Positions 14,744 through 22,608 of a stretch of DNA of 38,801 nucleotides are shown here, piece after piece. The notes below the pieces were generated by a model, which was not told the origin of the DNA, did no database searches, and was given only the letters and a program-made list of their open reading frames with translations. The DNA is from UBA5794 sp965368815 (GTDB lineage: Bacteria > Actinomycetota > Acidimicrobiia > Spongiisociales > UBA5794): assembly GCA_965368815.1 (NCBI GenBank), contig CBDUOH010000012.1:1-38801 (forward strand), read 5' to 3'. Both the position numbers and the translations under genes were made by a program. Position 1 is the first letter of the stretch; each line of letters starts with the position of its first letter.

Positions 14744-15904
14744 ATGACAACCAGACGAACCAACAATCTTGGACCCACAAAGCCAGGATTCAATGTCGAC
14801 CGTGACGACGACACCGTGATGTCGGGCACGATGTTCGCTCTCGTCGCATTCGTCATGTTCGCCATCCTCGCGTTCGCAGCCATCCGGTTCGGAACCGCGT
14901 CCATCGAAAGCGACATCGAGAACCGGGCGGTCGGCCTGCTTGCCGCCAACGACCTGGCATCCGTCAACGTTCTCGCGACCGGCACCGAGGTCGAACTGAC
15001 CGGGACGATCCACGAGACCCGGAGTGAGGAAGCGATCTTCGCCGCCGTGGCCGAACTCAGAGGAGTGACCGCGGTATCAGGAAAGCTGTGGCCGATCAGC
15101 ACGGGTACGGACGAGGAGCTCGTGATCACAGGGGACTCGCTGAGGTTCGAATGGAAGGGTTCGGTGATCACGGTCACCGGGGATGTGTCCACGACCGCGC
15201 GCATCGATGCGATCGTGAACGCGCTCGACGATGCGTGGGCACGAGTGGATATCGACGACTTGGCCGTACTCGAAGGGATCGCAGATGAATCACCGTGGCT
15301 CGGGAAGGTCCTGGCGCTGATCCTCCAAACGAAGGAATCGCTGGCTGAGGGCCTTGCCATTGTCGCCCCCGAACAGAAGCTCCTGGTCCTGTCGGGAATC
15401 GTGGAGACCAAGGCAGAGCGAACCGCTCTCAACGACCTCATCAAGCAGACGGCGGCAGAGATCGGCTTCGATGCCAATCCGGCGGTCCGCGTGCCCGATA
15501 CGGTGATTCCCACGAAAGAAGAGGTCGAAGAACTCCAGGTGAATCTCAACGAGCTGCTCGACGGAAAGGTCGTCGAATTCCGCGTCAACAGCGATGAGAT
15601 CACCGAAGCCGGCACCGAGCTGCTCGATGAGATCCTCACCACGATCGCTCTTGCTCCCGACATCCGGATCGAGATCCGTGGGCACGCCGACGCCCAAGGG
15701 TCGGCCGACGAGAATCTCGAGCTGTCGAAGGCGCGAGCGATGTCGGTACTGGCATACCTGATCGACAAGGGGCAGAATGAGGAGCGATTCGACGTCCTGT
15801 GGTTCGGTGACACCCAGCCGATCGGTGACAACAACACTGAAGAGGGCCGCGCGCTGAACCGCCGCATCGAATTCCGTGCCCTGCTCGAAGAAGGTGGCGA
15901 ATGA
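14744..15904 (+). CDS. OmpA-family envelope protein with BON-like repeats
   Basis: 386 residues: a basic cytoplasmic N-terminus, one membrane span (~27-48, GTMFALVAFVMFAILAFAAI), then two or three BON-like alpha/beta repeats (~60-245, for example ATGTEVELTGTIHETRSEEA and ITVTGDVSTTARIDAI), then an OmpA C-terminal peptidoglycan-binding domain (~285-383) with IEIRGHADAQGSADENLELSKARA and NRRIEFR. The same order, membrane anchor, BON, OmpA, is known from mycobacterial ArfA/OmpATb, which is implicated in acid adaptation. The stop overlaps the start of a 41-residue membrane protein (ATGA), much as arfA is followed by small arfB. Function in this organism is inferred only. Confidence 0.85.
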   Translation: MTTRRTNNLGPTKPGFNVDRDDDTVMSGTMFALVAFVMFAILAFAAIRFGTASIESDIENRAVGLLAANDLASVNVLATGTEVELTGTIHETRSEEAIFAAVAELRGVTAVSGKLWPISTGTDEELVITGDSLRFEWKGSVITVTGDVSTTARIDAIVNALDDAWARVDIDDLAVLEGIADESPWLGKVLALILQTKESLAEGLAIVAPEQKLLVLSGIVETKAERTALNDLIKQTAAEIGFDANPAVRVPDTVIPTKEEVEELQVNLNELLDGKVVEFRVNSDEITEAGTELLDEILTTIALAPDIRIEIRGHADAQGSADENLELSKARAMSVLAYLIDKGQNEERFDVLWFGDTQPIGDNNTEEGRALNRRIEFRALLEEGGE

Positions 15905-16026
15905 CCTATGTAGCCAGCCAGATCATGCTCTGGATCATCGTTGCGACCGTCTTCGGGTTCACGCTCGGCTGGTTGGTCAGTTCGCGCCGTGGAGCTCGGA
16001 AGCGGAAGACCAAACGCCGTTTCTGA
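15901..16026 (+). CDS. Small single-span membrane protein coupled to the OmpA-like gene
   Basis: A 41-residue frame from ATG 15901 to TGA 16024-16026: a polar start (MTYVASQ), one hydrophobic helix (IMLWIIVATVFGFTLGWLV), and a strongly basic C-terminus (RRGARKRKTKRRF). The ATG overlaps the OmpA-like stop by 4 nt, implying translational coupling and a shared role. By analogy with arfA-arfB-arfC it may be an accessory subunit of the envelope protein. No homology is visible by eye beyond this architecture. Confidence 0.65.
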   Translation: MTYVASQIMLWIIVATVFGFTLGWLVSSRRGARKRKTKRRF

Positions 16027-16033
16027 CGCCCGT

Positions 16034-16050
16034 CAGTCTCCCAAGGACTG
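16034..16050. terminator. Weak hairpin between convergent genes
   Basis: CAGTC, 7-nt loop, GACTG, then TTTGT on the plus strand, 8 nt after the small membrane-protein stop and 11 nt before the minus-strand exporter stop. Only 5 bp, so it is a marginal terminator. Confidence 0.3.
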
Positions 16051-16060
16051 TTTGTGAAGG

Positions 16061-17347
16061 TCAGTGGCTCGCAGGCATCGACGCCATGACCCGGTCCGTC
16101 ACCAGCCCGGTCCGGGTCAGGAAGCCGGCGATGATGAGGACCCCCACCGACCCAGCGACGTACACGGGCACGATGCCGAATACCTCCGCCAGGATTCCGC
16201 CGGCGGCAGCGCCGATGGGAAGACCCGCCCACGCCAGCGTGCGAGAGGCAGCGATGACACGACCCATGTGCTCGGCCGGGGCAAGCTTCTGACGCAGGGT
16301 CATCAACGCGACGTTGACCCATGTCACACCGGTTATCGCCAACCCTGCGGGTAGCACGGCGAACCAGGAACGTGTGATCACGACGGCAAGGAATCCTCCG
16401 CCGAGCATCGCCAACCCCACCACATACATGGTGCCGAGGGGAATCCTCTTGGCGACGCGGGAAGCGAACGCCACACCGACCGAGCCGACCGCGGCTTGCA
16501 GCGCGATGAACAGACCGACGGCAAGGCCCTCTTGGGAGGCAACGTCGGCGATGTTGTCGATGCCAAGGACTTCCTGCGCGACGAAGAGCACCAGAAGAGC
16601 CTCGAGGGGCTGGAAGACGAAGTTGGTGAGCGTTCCACCGATCGTGCCCCATCGCAGACGACGGTCGGCAAACAGGATCTTGAGCCCCACGGTGAGTGCC
16701 GACCGGAACTGTTCATGGGTGCGGGCAACAGTACGGACAAAGGGTTTCACGAATCGCAGGAAGACCGCAGACGCCACGAACGTGAGGGCATTGATGCCGA
16801 ACGCTACGGTGAAACCCCCGCTGACGGTCACCGCGAGACCACCGGCAAGAGGTCCGACGGACAGCGCGACCGTCCGGGCGAGGCCAAGGTGTGCGTTTGC
16901 CCGGATGAGTTCGTCCTCAGGCAGTGCGCGCGTCATGTAGGTCTGGAGTCCCGAGTCGAACAAGACCGACATCGACCCGACGAGGAACGCAACGGCAAGG
17001 ATGGCGGTCGCCGATGTACGGGTCGACAGCTCCGGCCCGAGCGGGGATGCGATCACCGCCAGATAGGCGAACGCAGCAGCTCGTATCAGGTCGGCGACGA
17101 TGAGGGTGCGACCGAGTCGCTGCATCCGATCCAGCACAACGCCGGCCGCGAGACCGAAGAGCAGCATCGGCAACGTCTCCGCGAACGCAGTGAGCCCAAG
17201 ATCGATGGCATCACCCGTGAGGGAAAGCATGTAGTAGGGGAGCGTGAAGAATGCGATGTAGTCGCCGAACAGCGAGATGCTCTGCCCGCCCACGAGAGGC
17301 AACATGTTCGGGTGCGTCTTCACCGGGCGCTGGTCTCGTTCAGCCAC
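16061..17347 (-). CDS. MFS-type exporter
   Basis: Major facilitator superfamily protein of 428 residues from GTG 17347, with about 12 hydrophobic helices in two halves. Loop motif VVLDRMQRLGRTLIVADLIRA matches the MFS 2-3 loop of the enterobactin-exporter/tetracycline-like (EntS/MFS_3) branch, and a long central cytoplasmic loop with ADRRLRWGTIGG separates the halves. The substrate is unknown; drugs or siderophores are typical. No Shine-Dalgarno is present, but TACGAT lies 8 nt before the GTG on the minus strand. GTG 17323 and ATG 17305 are alternative starts. Divergent from the small-protein operon at 17437. Confidence 0.85.
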   Translation of the reverse strand: MAERDQRPVKTHPNMLPLVGGQSISLFGDYIAFFTLPYYMLSLTGDAIDLGLTAFAETLPMLLFGLAAGVVLDRMQRLGRTLIVADLIRAAAFAYLAVIASPLGPELSTRTSATAILAVAFLVGSMSVLFDSGLQTYMTRALPEDELIRANAHLGLARTVALSVGPLAGGLAVTVSGGFTVAFGINALTFVASAVFLRFVKPFVRTVARTHEQFRSALTVGLKILFADRRLRWGTIGGTLTNFVFQPLEALLVLFVAQEVLGIDNIADVASQEGLAVGLFIALQAAVGSVGVAFASRVAKRIPLGTMYVVGLAMLGGGFLAVVITRSWFAVLPAGLAITGVTWVNVALMTLRQKLAPAEHMGRVIAASRTLAWAGLPIGAAAGGILAEVFGIVPVYVAGSVGVLIIAGFLTRTGLVTDRVMASMPASH

Positions 17348-17355
17348 AGTTCGGC

Positions 17356-17361
17356 ATCGTA
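17356..17361 (-). promoter_or_regulatory. -10-like TACGAT of the MFS gene
   Basis: On the minus strand TACGAT precedes GTG 17347 by 8 nt, again without a ribosome-binding site. Confidence 0.35.
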
Positions 17362-17436
17362 GCGCCGCACCAGCTCGGGTCCCGGGTCGGAAGCAAACCG
17401 GCTGCAGTACGATTGGTGTCAACCGATGGAGAACCA

Positions 17437-17778
17437 ATGGCCGAGCTGCAGGACATTCCACGACTGACGCGTGAATTCGTCGATTTGGCAAAGGCGTACC
17501 TCGTCCAGGAGACGGTGGAACCCGCCAAGCGTCTCGGATATTTCGCCGGTATGTCACTCGCGGCCGCGGCGTTGTGGGCAACGGCGCTCGTGCTGTTGTC
17601 CGTGGCAGGACTTCGCGCACTCGTGGATGTGCTGCCCGCCGGGGAATACTGGGAGGCACTGGCCTATGTCGGCTACGCCGTCATCCTTGTGCTCTTCTGC
17701 GTACTGCTCGTCAAACTGGTTCCCGAGCGTGGCGTCCACGACGACACCACCGTCCAACCCCCAGGAAGTGCCTCATGA
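17437..17778 (+). CDS. Holin-like (Phage_holin_3_6/DUF1469-type) membrane protein
   Basis: 113 residues from ATG 17437 (GGAGA 4 nt upstream). An amphipathic N-terminal segment (PRLTREFVDLAKAYLVQETVEPAKR) is followed by two membrane spans (~37-60 and ~75-96) and a short hydrophilic tail. This is the usual shape of the actinobacterial superfamily III holin-like proteins, which despite the name are chromosomal and of uncertain function, often encoded beside DUF3618/DUF4235-type small proteins. That matches the three tiny genes that follow. A TACGAT at 17408-17413 could be its -10. First gene of a chain of overlapping genes. Confidence 0.75.
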   Translation: MAELQDIPRLTREFVDLAKAYLVQETVEPAKRLGYFAGMSLAAAALWATALVLLSVAGLRALVDVLPAGEYWEALAYVGYAVILVLFCVLLVKLVPERGVHDDTTVQPPGSAS

Positions 17779-17972
17779 CGGCAATCAACAAATCCGACCT
17801 TGAAGCGAAACTCCGTGAGATCGAAGGCGTCGTGACCGACGTGGAGGACGAAGCCAGATCGAGCATGACGAAGGTGGCGATCATCGCGGGAGTTGCGGTG
17901 GTCGGCGTGGTGGCGCTCATGGTGTGGCGCTCACGCCGCTCGAAGATCCGCATCGAGGTGTACAAGCAGTGA
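17775..17972 (+). CDS. 65-residue single-span membrane protein
   Basis: Starts at ATG 17775, overlapping the previous stop (ATGA). The first ~30 residues are charged and helical (SDLEAKLREIEGVVTDVEDEA), then one span (VAIIAGVAVVGVVALMVW), then a basic tail (RSRRSKIRIEVYKQ). The layout resembles DUF3618-type proteins that accompany holin-like genes in Actinobacteria, but I cannot confirm membership from sequence alone. Its stop overlaps the next start. Confidence 0.7.
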   Translation: MTAINKSDLEAKLREIEGVVTDVEDEARSSMTKVAIIAGVAVVGVVALMVWRSRRSKIRIEVYKQ

Positions 17973-18238
17973 GCGCCGCCGCACAACGGGGAATTGTCAG
18001 CAAGGTGGCCCGCAAGCGGTTCCACCCGCTCGAACGTGTCGGTTTCCGTGCAGCGACGAAGGGCACGGGTTCGCTCGAGCGTACGGCGGGTCTCGCGGCC
18101 ATACTCCTCGGGTTCTACCTACGGACCCGCACCACGGACAGGTTGCTCTATACATACACCGCCAAAGAGGGCGAGACGGTCCGTATCCGTGTCCTGAAGG
18201 GCGACCGCCAACTCGCCGACGCAACGATCGGATCCTGA
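17969..18238 (+). CDS. 89-residue basic membrane-associated protein
   Basis: Starts at GTG 17969, overlapping the preceding TGA (GTGA); the longer frame from 17924 overlaps the neighbour and is rejected. The N-terminal ~35 residues are strongly basic (SKVARKRFHPLERVGFRAATKG), a short hydrophobic stretch follows (TAGLAAILLGFYL), and the last ~35 residues look like a small beta-rich domain (LLYTYTAKEGETVRIRVLKG). I do not recognise it. In position it matches the third, DUF4235-like, member of holin-like clusters, but the sequence is not obviously that family. Confidence 0.65.
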   Translation: MSAAAQRGIVSKVARKRFHPLERVGFRAATKGTGSLERTAGLAAILLGFYLRTRTTDRLLYTYTAKEGETVRIRVLKGDRQLADATIGS

Positions 18239-18239
18239 G

Positions 18240-18341
18240 ATGGCACGACGAAACGACAAGATGCTCAAGATCGTGATCTGGGTCGTGGTGATCACCATGG
18301 TCCTGACGATGGTGGCCGCCCTCGCTCCCGTGTTCACCTGA
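18240..18341 (+). CDS. 33-residue membrane miniprotein
   Basis: ATG 18240 follows the previous stop by one base. The product has a basic N-terminus (MARRNDKMLK), one hydrophobic helix (IVIWVVVITMVLTMVAAL), and a stop right after (APVFT). Basic-start, single-span miniproteins of ~30 residues are known elsewhere, such as Prli42, the stressosome anchor of Listeria, and DUF4044. The resemblance here is only in shape. Its placement at the end of the small-membrane-protein chain, 11 nt before trmI, supports it being a real gene. Confidence 0.55.
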   Translation: MARRNDKMLKIVIWVVVITMVLTMVAALAPVFT

Positions 18342-18352
18342 AGTAGCCGGGC

Positions 18353-19141
18353 ATGGGCGCACCGGGTACACCGTTTGTAGAAGGCGAGTCATGCCTCCTG
18401 TACGACCACCGCGACAAGCAGTACCTCGTGAACCTGAAGAGCGGAACCGACTTCCACTACGACCGTGGGGTCGTCCATCACGACGACATCATCGGGTCCA
18501 ACGAAGGAACGTCACTGCAATCGTCGAAGGGCTCGACCGTCCTTGCCGTCCGGCCGAGGCTCGCCGATTACGTCCTGAGAATGAAGCGTGGCGCCGCGGT
18601 GATGTATCCCAAGGACAGCGGTGCTCTGATCATGTGGGCCGACATCTGCCCGGGCTGCACCGTTGTTGAAGCCGGCACGGGGTCAGGTGCGTTGACCCTC
18701 GCGCTGTCGCGTGCCGTCGGCGTCGACGGGCGGGTGGTCAGCGTCGATTCGAGGGAGGATCACCAGACCCACGCACGCAGGCTTGTCGATCGGTTCGCAG
18801 GTGAGACGCCGAAGAACATCGAGTTCCACGTCGGCGATGTCGTCGACGTCATCCCTGACATCGAACCCGACAGGATCGTCCTCGACATGCCAGAACCGTG
18901 GCATTGTGTGCAACCAGCTGCCGATCACCTCGTCGGTGGCGGAGTGATTGCGTCGTACCTGCCGACGATTCCCCAGGTCCAGGAGTTCCGCGAGACGCTT
19001 GAACGGGCCGGTTCCTTCTTCGAAGTCGATACGTTCGAGGTGCTCATGCGATCGTGGGCTGTGGCCGGCCGGTCGGTGAGACCCGAACACCGAATGGTTG
19101 GTCACACAGGCTTCATCACCGTGGCCCGTCGTGCACTATGA
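18353..19141 (+). CDS. trmI: tRNA (adenine-58-N1)-methyltransferase TrmI
   Basis: SAM-dependent enzyme that makes m1A58 in the T-loop of tRNAs. 262 residues from ATG 18353. An N-terminal beta domain (LLYDHRDKQYLVNL, then FHYDRGVVHHDDIIG) is followed by the Rossmann methyltransferase fold: motif I VVEAGTGSGALTLALS, the acidic residue in VVSVDSRED, and the catalytic-loop DMPEPW. The enzyme is normally a tetramer. In mycobacteria the orthologue (Rv2118c) also sits just before the proteasome genes, so this is conserved context. No clear Shine-Dalgarno; probably read with the small upstream genes. Confidence 0.93.
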   Translation: MGAPGTPFVEGESCLLYDHRDKQYLVNLKSGTDFHYDRGVVHHDDIIGSNEGTSLQSSKGSTVLAVRPRLADYVLRMKRGAAVMYPKDSGALIMWADICPGCTVVEAGTGSGALTLALSRAVGVDGRVVSVDSREDHQTHARRLVDRFAGETPKNIEFHVGDVVDVIPDIEPDRIVLDMPEPWHCVQPAADHLVGGGVIASYLPTIPQVQEFRETLERAGSFFEVDTFEVLMRSWAVAGRSVRPEHRMVGHTGFITVARRAL

Positions 19142-19193
19142 GTGCTCGTCGGCGGATGTACCGACTATGCGGGTCACAATCGCTTAGGCTCCC

Positions 19194-19199
19194 TACAAT
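19194..19199 (+). promoter_or_regulatory. -10-like TACAAT upstream of mpa
   Basis: TACAAT differs from TATAAT at one base and lies 40 bp before the mpa start, leaving a leader of ~33 nt with a good Shine-Dalgarno. A clear -35 is not visible. It probably starts the mpa-dop-pup-prcBA transcript. Confidence 0.45.
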
Positions 19200-19239
19200 C
19201 GTGAGACGATAAGAACCGGACCGTCCAGGAGGTCTCAGG

Positions 19240-20943
19240 TTGTCCGATCAAGAGCATGGAAGCGCACGCCAGCGGCTCGAGGACGAGAATGCCGCCCTGC
19301 GGCAACGTCTTCAGGACGCCCCGCGCCGAATCCGCATGCTCGAGGACCGGCTTGTCGACCTCCGCAACCAGCTCGCGCAATCCCAAGGTCAGAACGAGCG
19401 CCTGACCGTGGCGCTGCGTGAAACTCGTGAGCAACTCGGTCTGCTCCGAGAAGAAGTCGAGAAGCTGACCGCTCCTCCGAATCCCTTCGGCACCGTGCTC
19501 CAGATCAATTCCGACGGAACGGTCGACGTCACATCGTCGGGGAGAAAGCTCCGCGTCGCCGTGGAGCCGACCGTCGACGTCAAGGAGCTCGAACCCGGTC
19601 AGGAAGTGATCCTGAACGAGGCGTTCAACGTCGTGGACGTTCGCTCGTTCGAGGTCACCGGGGAGATCGCCACGGTCAAGGAAATGCTCTCGAACGACCG
19701 AATCGTCGTCTTGGGACGAGGGGACGAGGAGCGTGTCGTCACCCTTGCCGCACCCATGGCGGACACCCAACTCCGGGTCGGAAACCACGTTCGCATCGAC
19801 CCTCGCACATCGTTCGTACTCGAACGGATCGAACGCCCCGAGGTCGAGGATCTCGTGCTCGAAGAGGTCCCCGACATCACGTACGCAAACATCGGCGGGC
19901 TCGATGGTCAGATCGAAATCATCCGCGATGCCGTCGAGCTGCCGTACATCCATCGTGATCGGTTCGCCGACTACGACCTCGCCCCGCCCAAGGGCGTCCT
20001 CCTGTACGGCCCGCCAGGTTGCGGAAAGACCCTCATCGCCAAGGCTGTCGCCAATTCCCTCGCCAAGGCTGTCGGAGCCAAGAGCGGGAACGAGGACACG
20101 CGGTCGTACTTCCTCAACATCAAGGGTCCCGAACTGCTCAACAAGTACGTCGGTGAGACCGAGCGCCAGATCCGACTCATCTTCGAACGTGCGAAGGAGA
20201 AATCTGACGAGGGCGTGCCGGTGATTGTGTTCTTCGACGAGATGGATTCGCTGTTCCGGACGCGTGGAACCGGTGTTTCCTCGGACGTCGAGTCGACGAT
20301 TGTTCCCCAGCTCCTCAGTGAACTCGATGGTGTCGAGTCCCTCAAGAACGTCATCGTCATCGGTGCCTCGAACCGCGAGGACCTCATCGACCCTGCGATC
20401 CTGCGACCCGGTCGGCTCGACGTGAAGATCAAGATCGAGCGTCCGACCAAGGAAGCTGCACGGCGAATATTTTCGATCTACCTCGCCGATACGCTCCCGT
20501 TCGACGCGGACGAAGTCGCCGCCGCGGGATCGGTCGGGACCATGCTGACGTCGATGATCGACGAGATCGTCGACGTCATGTACGCAGAAAGCCATGAGAA
20601 CCGTTTCCTTGAGGTCACCTATGCCAATGGGGACAAGGAAGAGCTCTACTTCAAGGACTTCGCCTCGGGGGCGATGATCGAGAACATCGTCCGGCGCGCC
20701 AAGAAGGATGCCATCAAACGCGAGATCGAGGATGGCAACCGAGGTATCCGCAAGGAGGACCTCGTGACGGCGATCCACCAGGAGTTCAAGGAACACGAGG
20801 ATCTCCCCAACACGACCAATCCGGATGACTGGGCAAGGATCTCGGGCAAGAAGGGCGAACGGATCGTGTACGTCCGCACGCTCATCGAGGGTGACGGTGA
20901 TCAACGAGCGATCGAGACCGCCTCACCGGGGCAATACCTCTAG
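19240..20943 (+). CDS. mpa: Proteasome-associated AAA ATPase (Mpa/ARC)
   Basis: Hexameric ring ATPase that recognises Pup through its N-terminal coiled coils, unfolds pupylated proteins and feeds them to the 20S core. 567 residues from TTG 19240, chosen because AGGAGG (19227-19232) lies 7 nt upstream. Coiled coil ~8-78, two tandem OB domains ~80-200, AAA domain with Walker A GPPGCGKT (257-264), Walker B VIVFFDEMDS and the arginine-finger region LRPGRLD. The C-terminus is GQYL, the QYL-type motif that docks on the PrcA ring. First gene of the proteasome operon; dop follows after 2 nt. Confidence 0.97.
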   Translation: MSDQEHGSARQRLEDENAALRQRLQDAPRRIRMLEDRLVDLRNQLAQSQGQNERLTVALRETREQLGLLREEVEKLTAPPNPFGTVLQINSDGTVDVTSSGRKLRVAVEPTVDVKELEPGQEVILNEAFNVVDVRSFEVTGEIATVKEMLSNDRIVVLGRGDEERVVTLAAPMADTQLRVGNHVRIDPRTSFVLERIERPEVEDLVLEEVPDITYANIGGLDGQIEIIRDAVELPYIHRDRFADYDLAPPKGVLLYGPPGCGKTLIAKAVANSLAKAVGAKSGNEDTRSYFLNIKGPELLNKYVGETERQIRLIFERAKEKSDEGVPVIVFFDEMDSLFRTRGTGVSSDVESTIVPQLLSELDGVESLKNVIVIGASNREDLIDPAILRPGRLDVKIKIERPTKEAARRIFSIYLADTLPFDADEVAAAGSVGTMLTSMIDEIVDVMYAESHENRFLEVTYANGDKEELYFKDFASGAMIENIVRRAKKDAIKREIEDGNRGIRKEDLVTAIHQEFKEHEDLPNTTNPDDWARISGKKGERIVYVRTLIEGDGDQRAIETASPGQYL

Positions 20944-20945
20944 GC

Positions 20946-22430
20946 GTGGCCCTCGATCCCATCATCGGCACGGAGATCGAGTACGGCATCACCGTGACCG
21001 CGGAAGCCGCGTTCAACCCCGTCACGGCCTCTGCTCTCGTCGTCAACGCACACCGAGGAGGCGGCGACAGGATCCGCTGGTCCTACGACGACGAAACACC
21101 GGGGCGGGACGCCCGGGGCTTTAGCGTCGGAACGTACCCAGTGGATGAGGCCGATTCCGGGCTCGTCAACGCCGTGCTCCTCAATGGCGCACGCATGTAT
21201 GTCGACCACGCACATCCCGAGTATTCCACTCCCGAATGCGGTGATCCGCTGGAAGCGACGCTCCATGACAAGGCAGGCGAGGTCATCATGGCGCGTGCCG
21301 CTGCCGCTGCAACCGCGCTGCTGCCTGATGGCCAGAGGCTCCTGTTGCACAAGAACAACTCCGATGGAAAAGGCAATTCCTATGGAGCGCACGAGAACTA
21401 CCTGGTGTCTCGCACGGTCCCGTTCGGGCATCTCGTGGCACACATGACAGCCTTCTTCGTGTCTCGACAGATCCTGACCGGTTCGGGGAAGGTCGGAAGC
21501 GAGAACCATCGCGACGATGTCGACTACCAGTTGACGCAGCGAGCCGACTTCTTCGAGGAGGAGATCGGTCTCGAGACGACCCTCAAACGTCCGATCATCA
21601 ATACCAGGGATGAGCCCCACGCCGACCCGGGGAAGTATCGGCGGCTCCATGTGATCAATGGTGACGCGACGATGTCCGAAACCCAGACCCTGGTGAAGCT
21701 CGGCTCGGCGTCGCTGATCCTCATGGCGATCGAGGACGGTGTCGCCGATGAACCGGTACGGCTTACTGATCCCGTAGCGGCGATGGTCGCTGTCAGCCAC
21801 GACCTCGAAATGTCGCGCCCCATCGCCACGACCGAGGGAGCGCACATGACCGCGCTGGAGCTCCAATGGCACTTCTTCGACATCGCCGATCGATACGTGG
21901 CCTCGAACGACCTCGCCCCCGCGTACAAGCAGGTGATCACGGAGTGGCGGAGTCTTCTGGTGGACCTTGAGGACGGCTACGAAGCTGTGGCTGACCGGCT
22001 TGATTGGGCCGCAAAACTGTCGCTGCTCGAGGGCTATCGCCGACGCGACGGTCTCGGATGGGATGACCCCAAGCTTCGCCTGATCGGACTCCAGTACCAC
22101 GACCTGGACCCCGATCGAGGCCTGTTCCATCGACTCGAACGGTCGGGGTCCGTCAAGCGACTCTTCACACCTGACGAGATCGACGCCGCGGCGACAACAC
22201 CTCCGGAGACCACCAGGGCGTACTTCAGGGGCGAGTGCCTTCGCAGGTACGGATCGTCCATCGTGGCAGCCAACTGGGACTCCCTCGTTGTCGACGTTGG
22301 GGCATCAACTCTGGTTCGGCTCCCTATGATGGAACCTCGGAGAGGGACCAGGGACCTCGTCGAAGGCCTGTTCGCAACCAGCCCTGACGTTGCGACACTG
22401 GTCGCCCACATCGGAGGGACACATGAGTGA
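20946..22430 (+). CDS. dop: Pup deamidase/depupylase Dop
   Basis: Glutamine-synthetase-like enzyme that cleaves Pup from substrates and, where Pup ends in Gln, deamidates it. 494 residues from GTG 20946. Nucleotide-binding GTEIEYG at the N-terminus, catalytic Asp in ARMYVDHAHPEYSTPEC (~Asp87), NNSDGKGNSYGAHENYL and PIINTRDEPHAD. A Dop-specific insertion loop rich in Gly/Arg (HRGGGDRIRWSYDDE, ~36-50) separates it from PafA. Since this organism's Pup already ends in Glu, only the depupylase role is needed. It overlaps pup by 8 nt (ATGAGTGA). Confidence 0.96.
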   Translation: MALDPIIGTEIEYGITVTAEAAFNPVTASALVVNAHRGGGDRIRWSYDDETPGRDARGFSVGTYPVDEADSGLVNAVLLNGARMYVDHAHPEYSTPECGDPLEATLHDKAGEVIMARAAAAATALLPDGQRLLLHKNNSDGKGNSYGAHENYLVSRTVPFGHLVAHMTAFFVSRQILTGSGKVGSENHRDDVDYQLTQRADFFEEEIGLETTLKRPIINTRDEPHADPGKYRRLHVINGDATMSETQTLVKLGSASLILMAIEDGVADEPVRLTDPVAAMVAVSHDLEMSRPIATTEGAHMTALELQWHFFDIADRYVASNDLAPAYKQVITEWRSLLVDLEDGYEAVADRLDWAAKLSLLEGYRRRDGLGWDDPKLRLIGLQYHDLDPDRGLFHRLERSGSVKRLFTPDEIDAAATTPPETTRAYFRGECLRRYGSSIVAANWDSLVVDVGASTLVRLPMMEPRRGTRDLVEGLFATSPDVATLVAHIGGTHE

Positions 22431-22608
22431 CAGAGAACGCACCACCAGGCGCGAGGATGCGCCGGACGAACAGATCGCTGATGCCCCACAGGGTCGTGGC
22501 GAGGACGTGACAGAGCGGATCGACGATCTGCTCGATGAGATCGACACGGTTCTCGAAGAGAACGCCGAGGAATTCGTCAAGAATTACGTCCAGAAGGGTG
22601 GAGAGTGA
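22423..22608 (+). CDS. pup: Prokaryotic ubiquitin-like protein Pup
   Basis: 61-residue, intrinsically disordered, acidic protein that is linked by its C-terminal Glu to lysines of target proteins. The conserved C-terminal half is present: IDDLLDEIDTVLEENAEEF for Mpa coiled-coil binding, then VKNYVQKGGE. The last residues are Gly-Gly-Glu, not Gly-Gly-Gln, so no deamidation is needed before ligation. The GTG start of prcB overlaps its stop (GTGA) and its ATG overlaps the dop stop, so dop, pup and prcB are translationally chained. Confidence 0.97.
   Translation: MSDRERTTRREDAPDEQIADAPQGRGEDVTERIDDLLDEIDTVLEENAEEFVKNYVQKGGE

Noticed and set aside
17437..17778. Prophage remnant, suggested by the holin-like gene
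   Set aside because: No endolysin, integrase, capsid or attachment site nearby. This holin-like family is usually chromosomal in Actinobacteria.
19174..20904. 576-codon open frame on the minus strand opposite mpa
   Set aside because: It mirrors the mpa codons, as GC-rich coding DNA often leaves the opposite strand open. The product has no recognisable domain and mpa is unquestionable.
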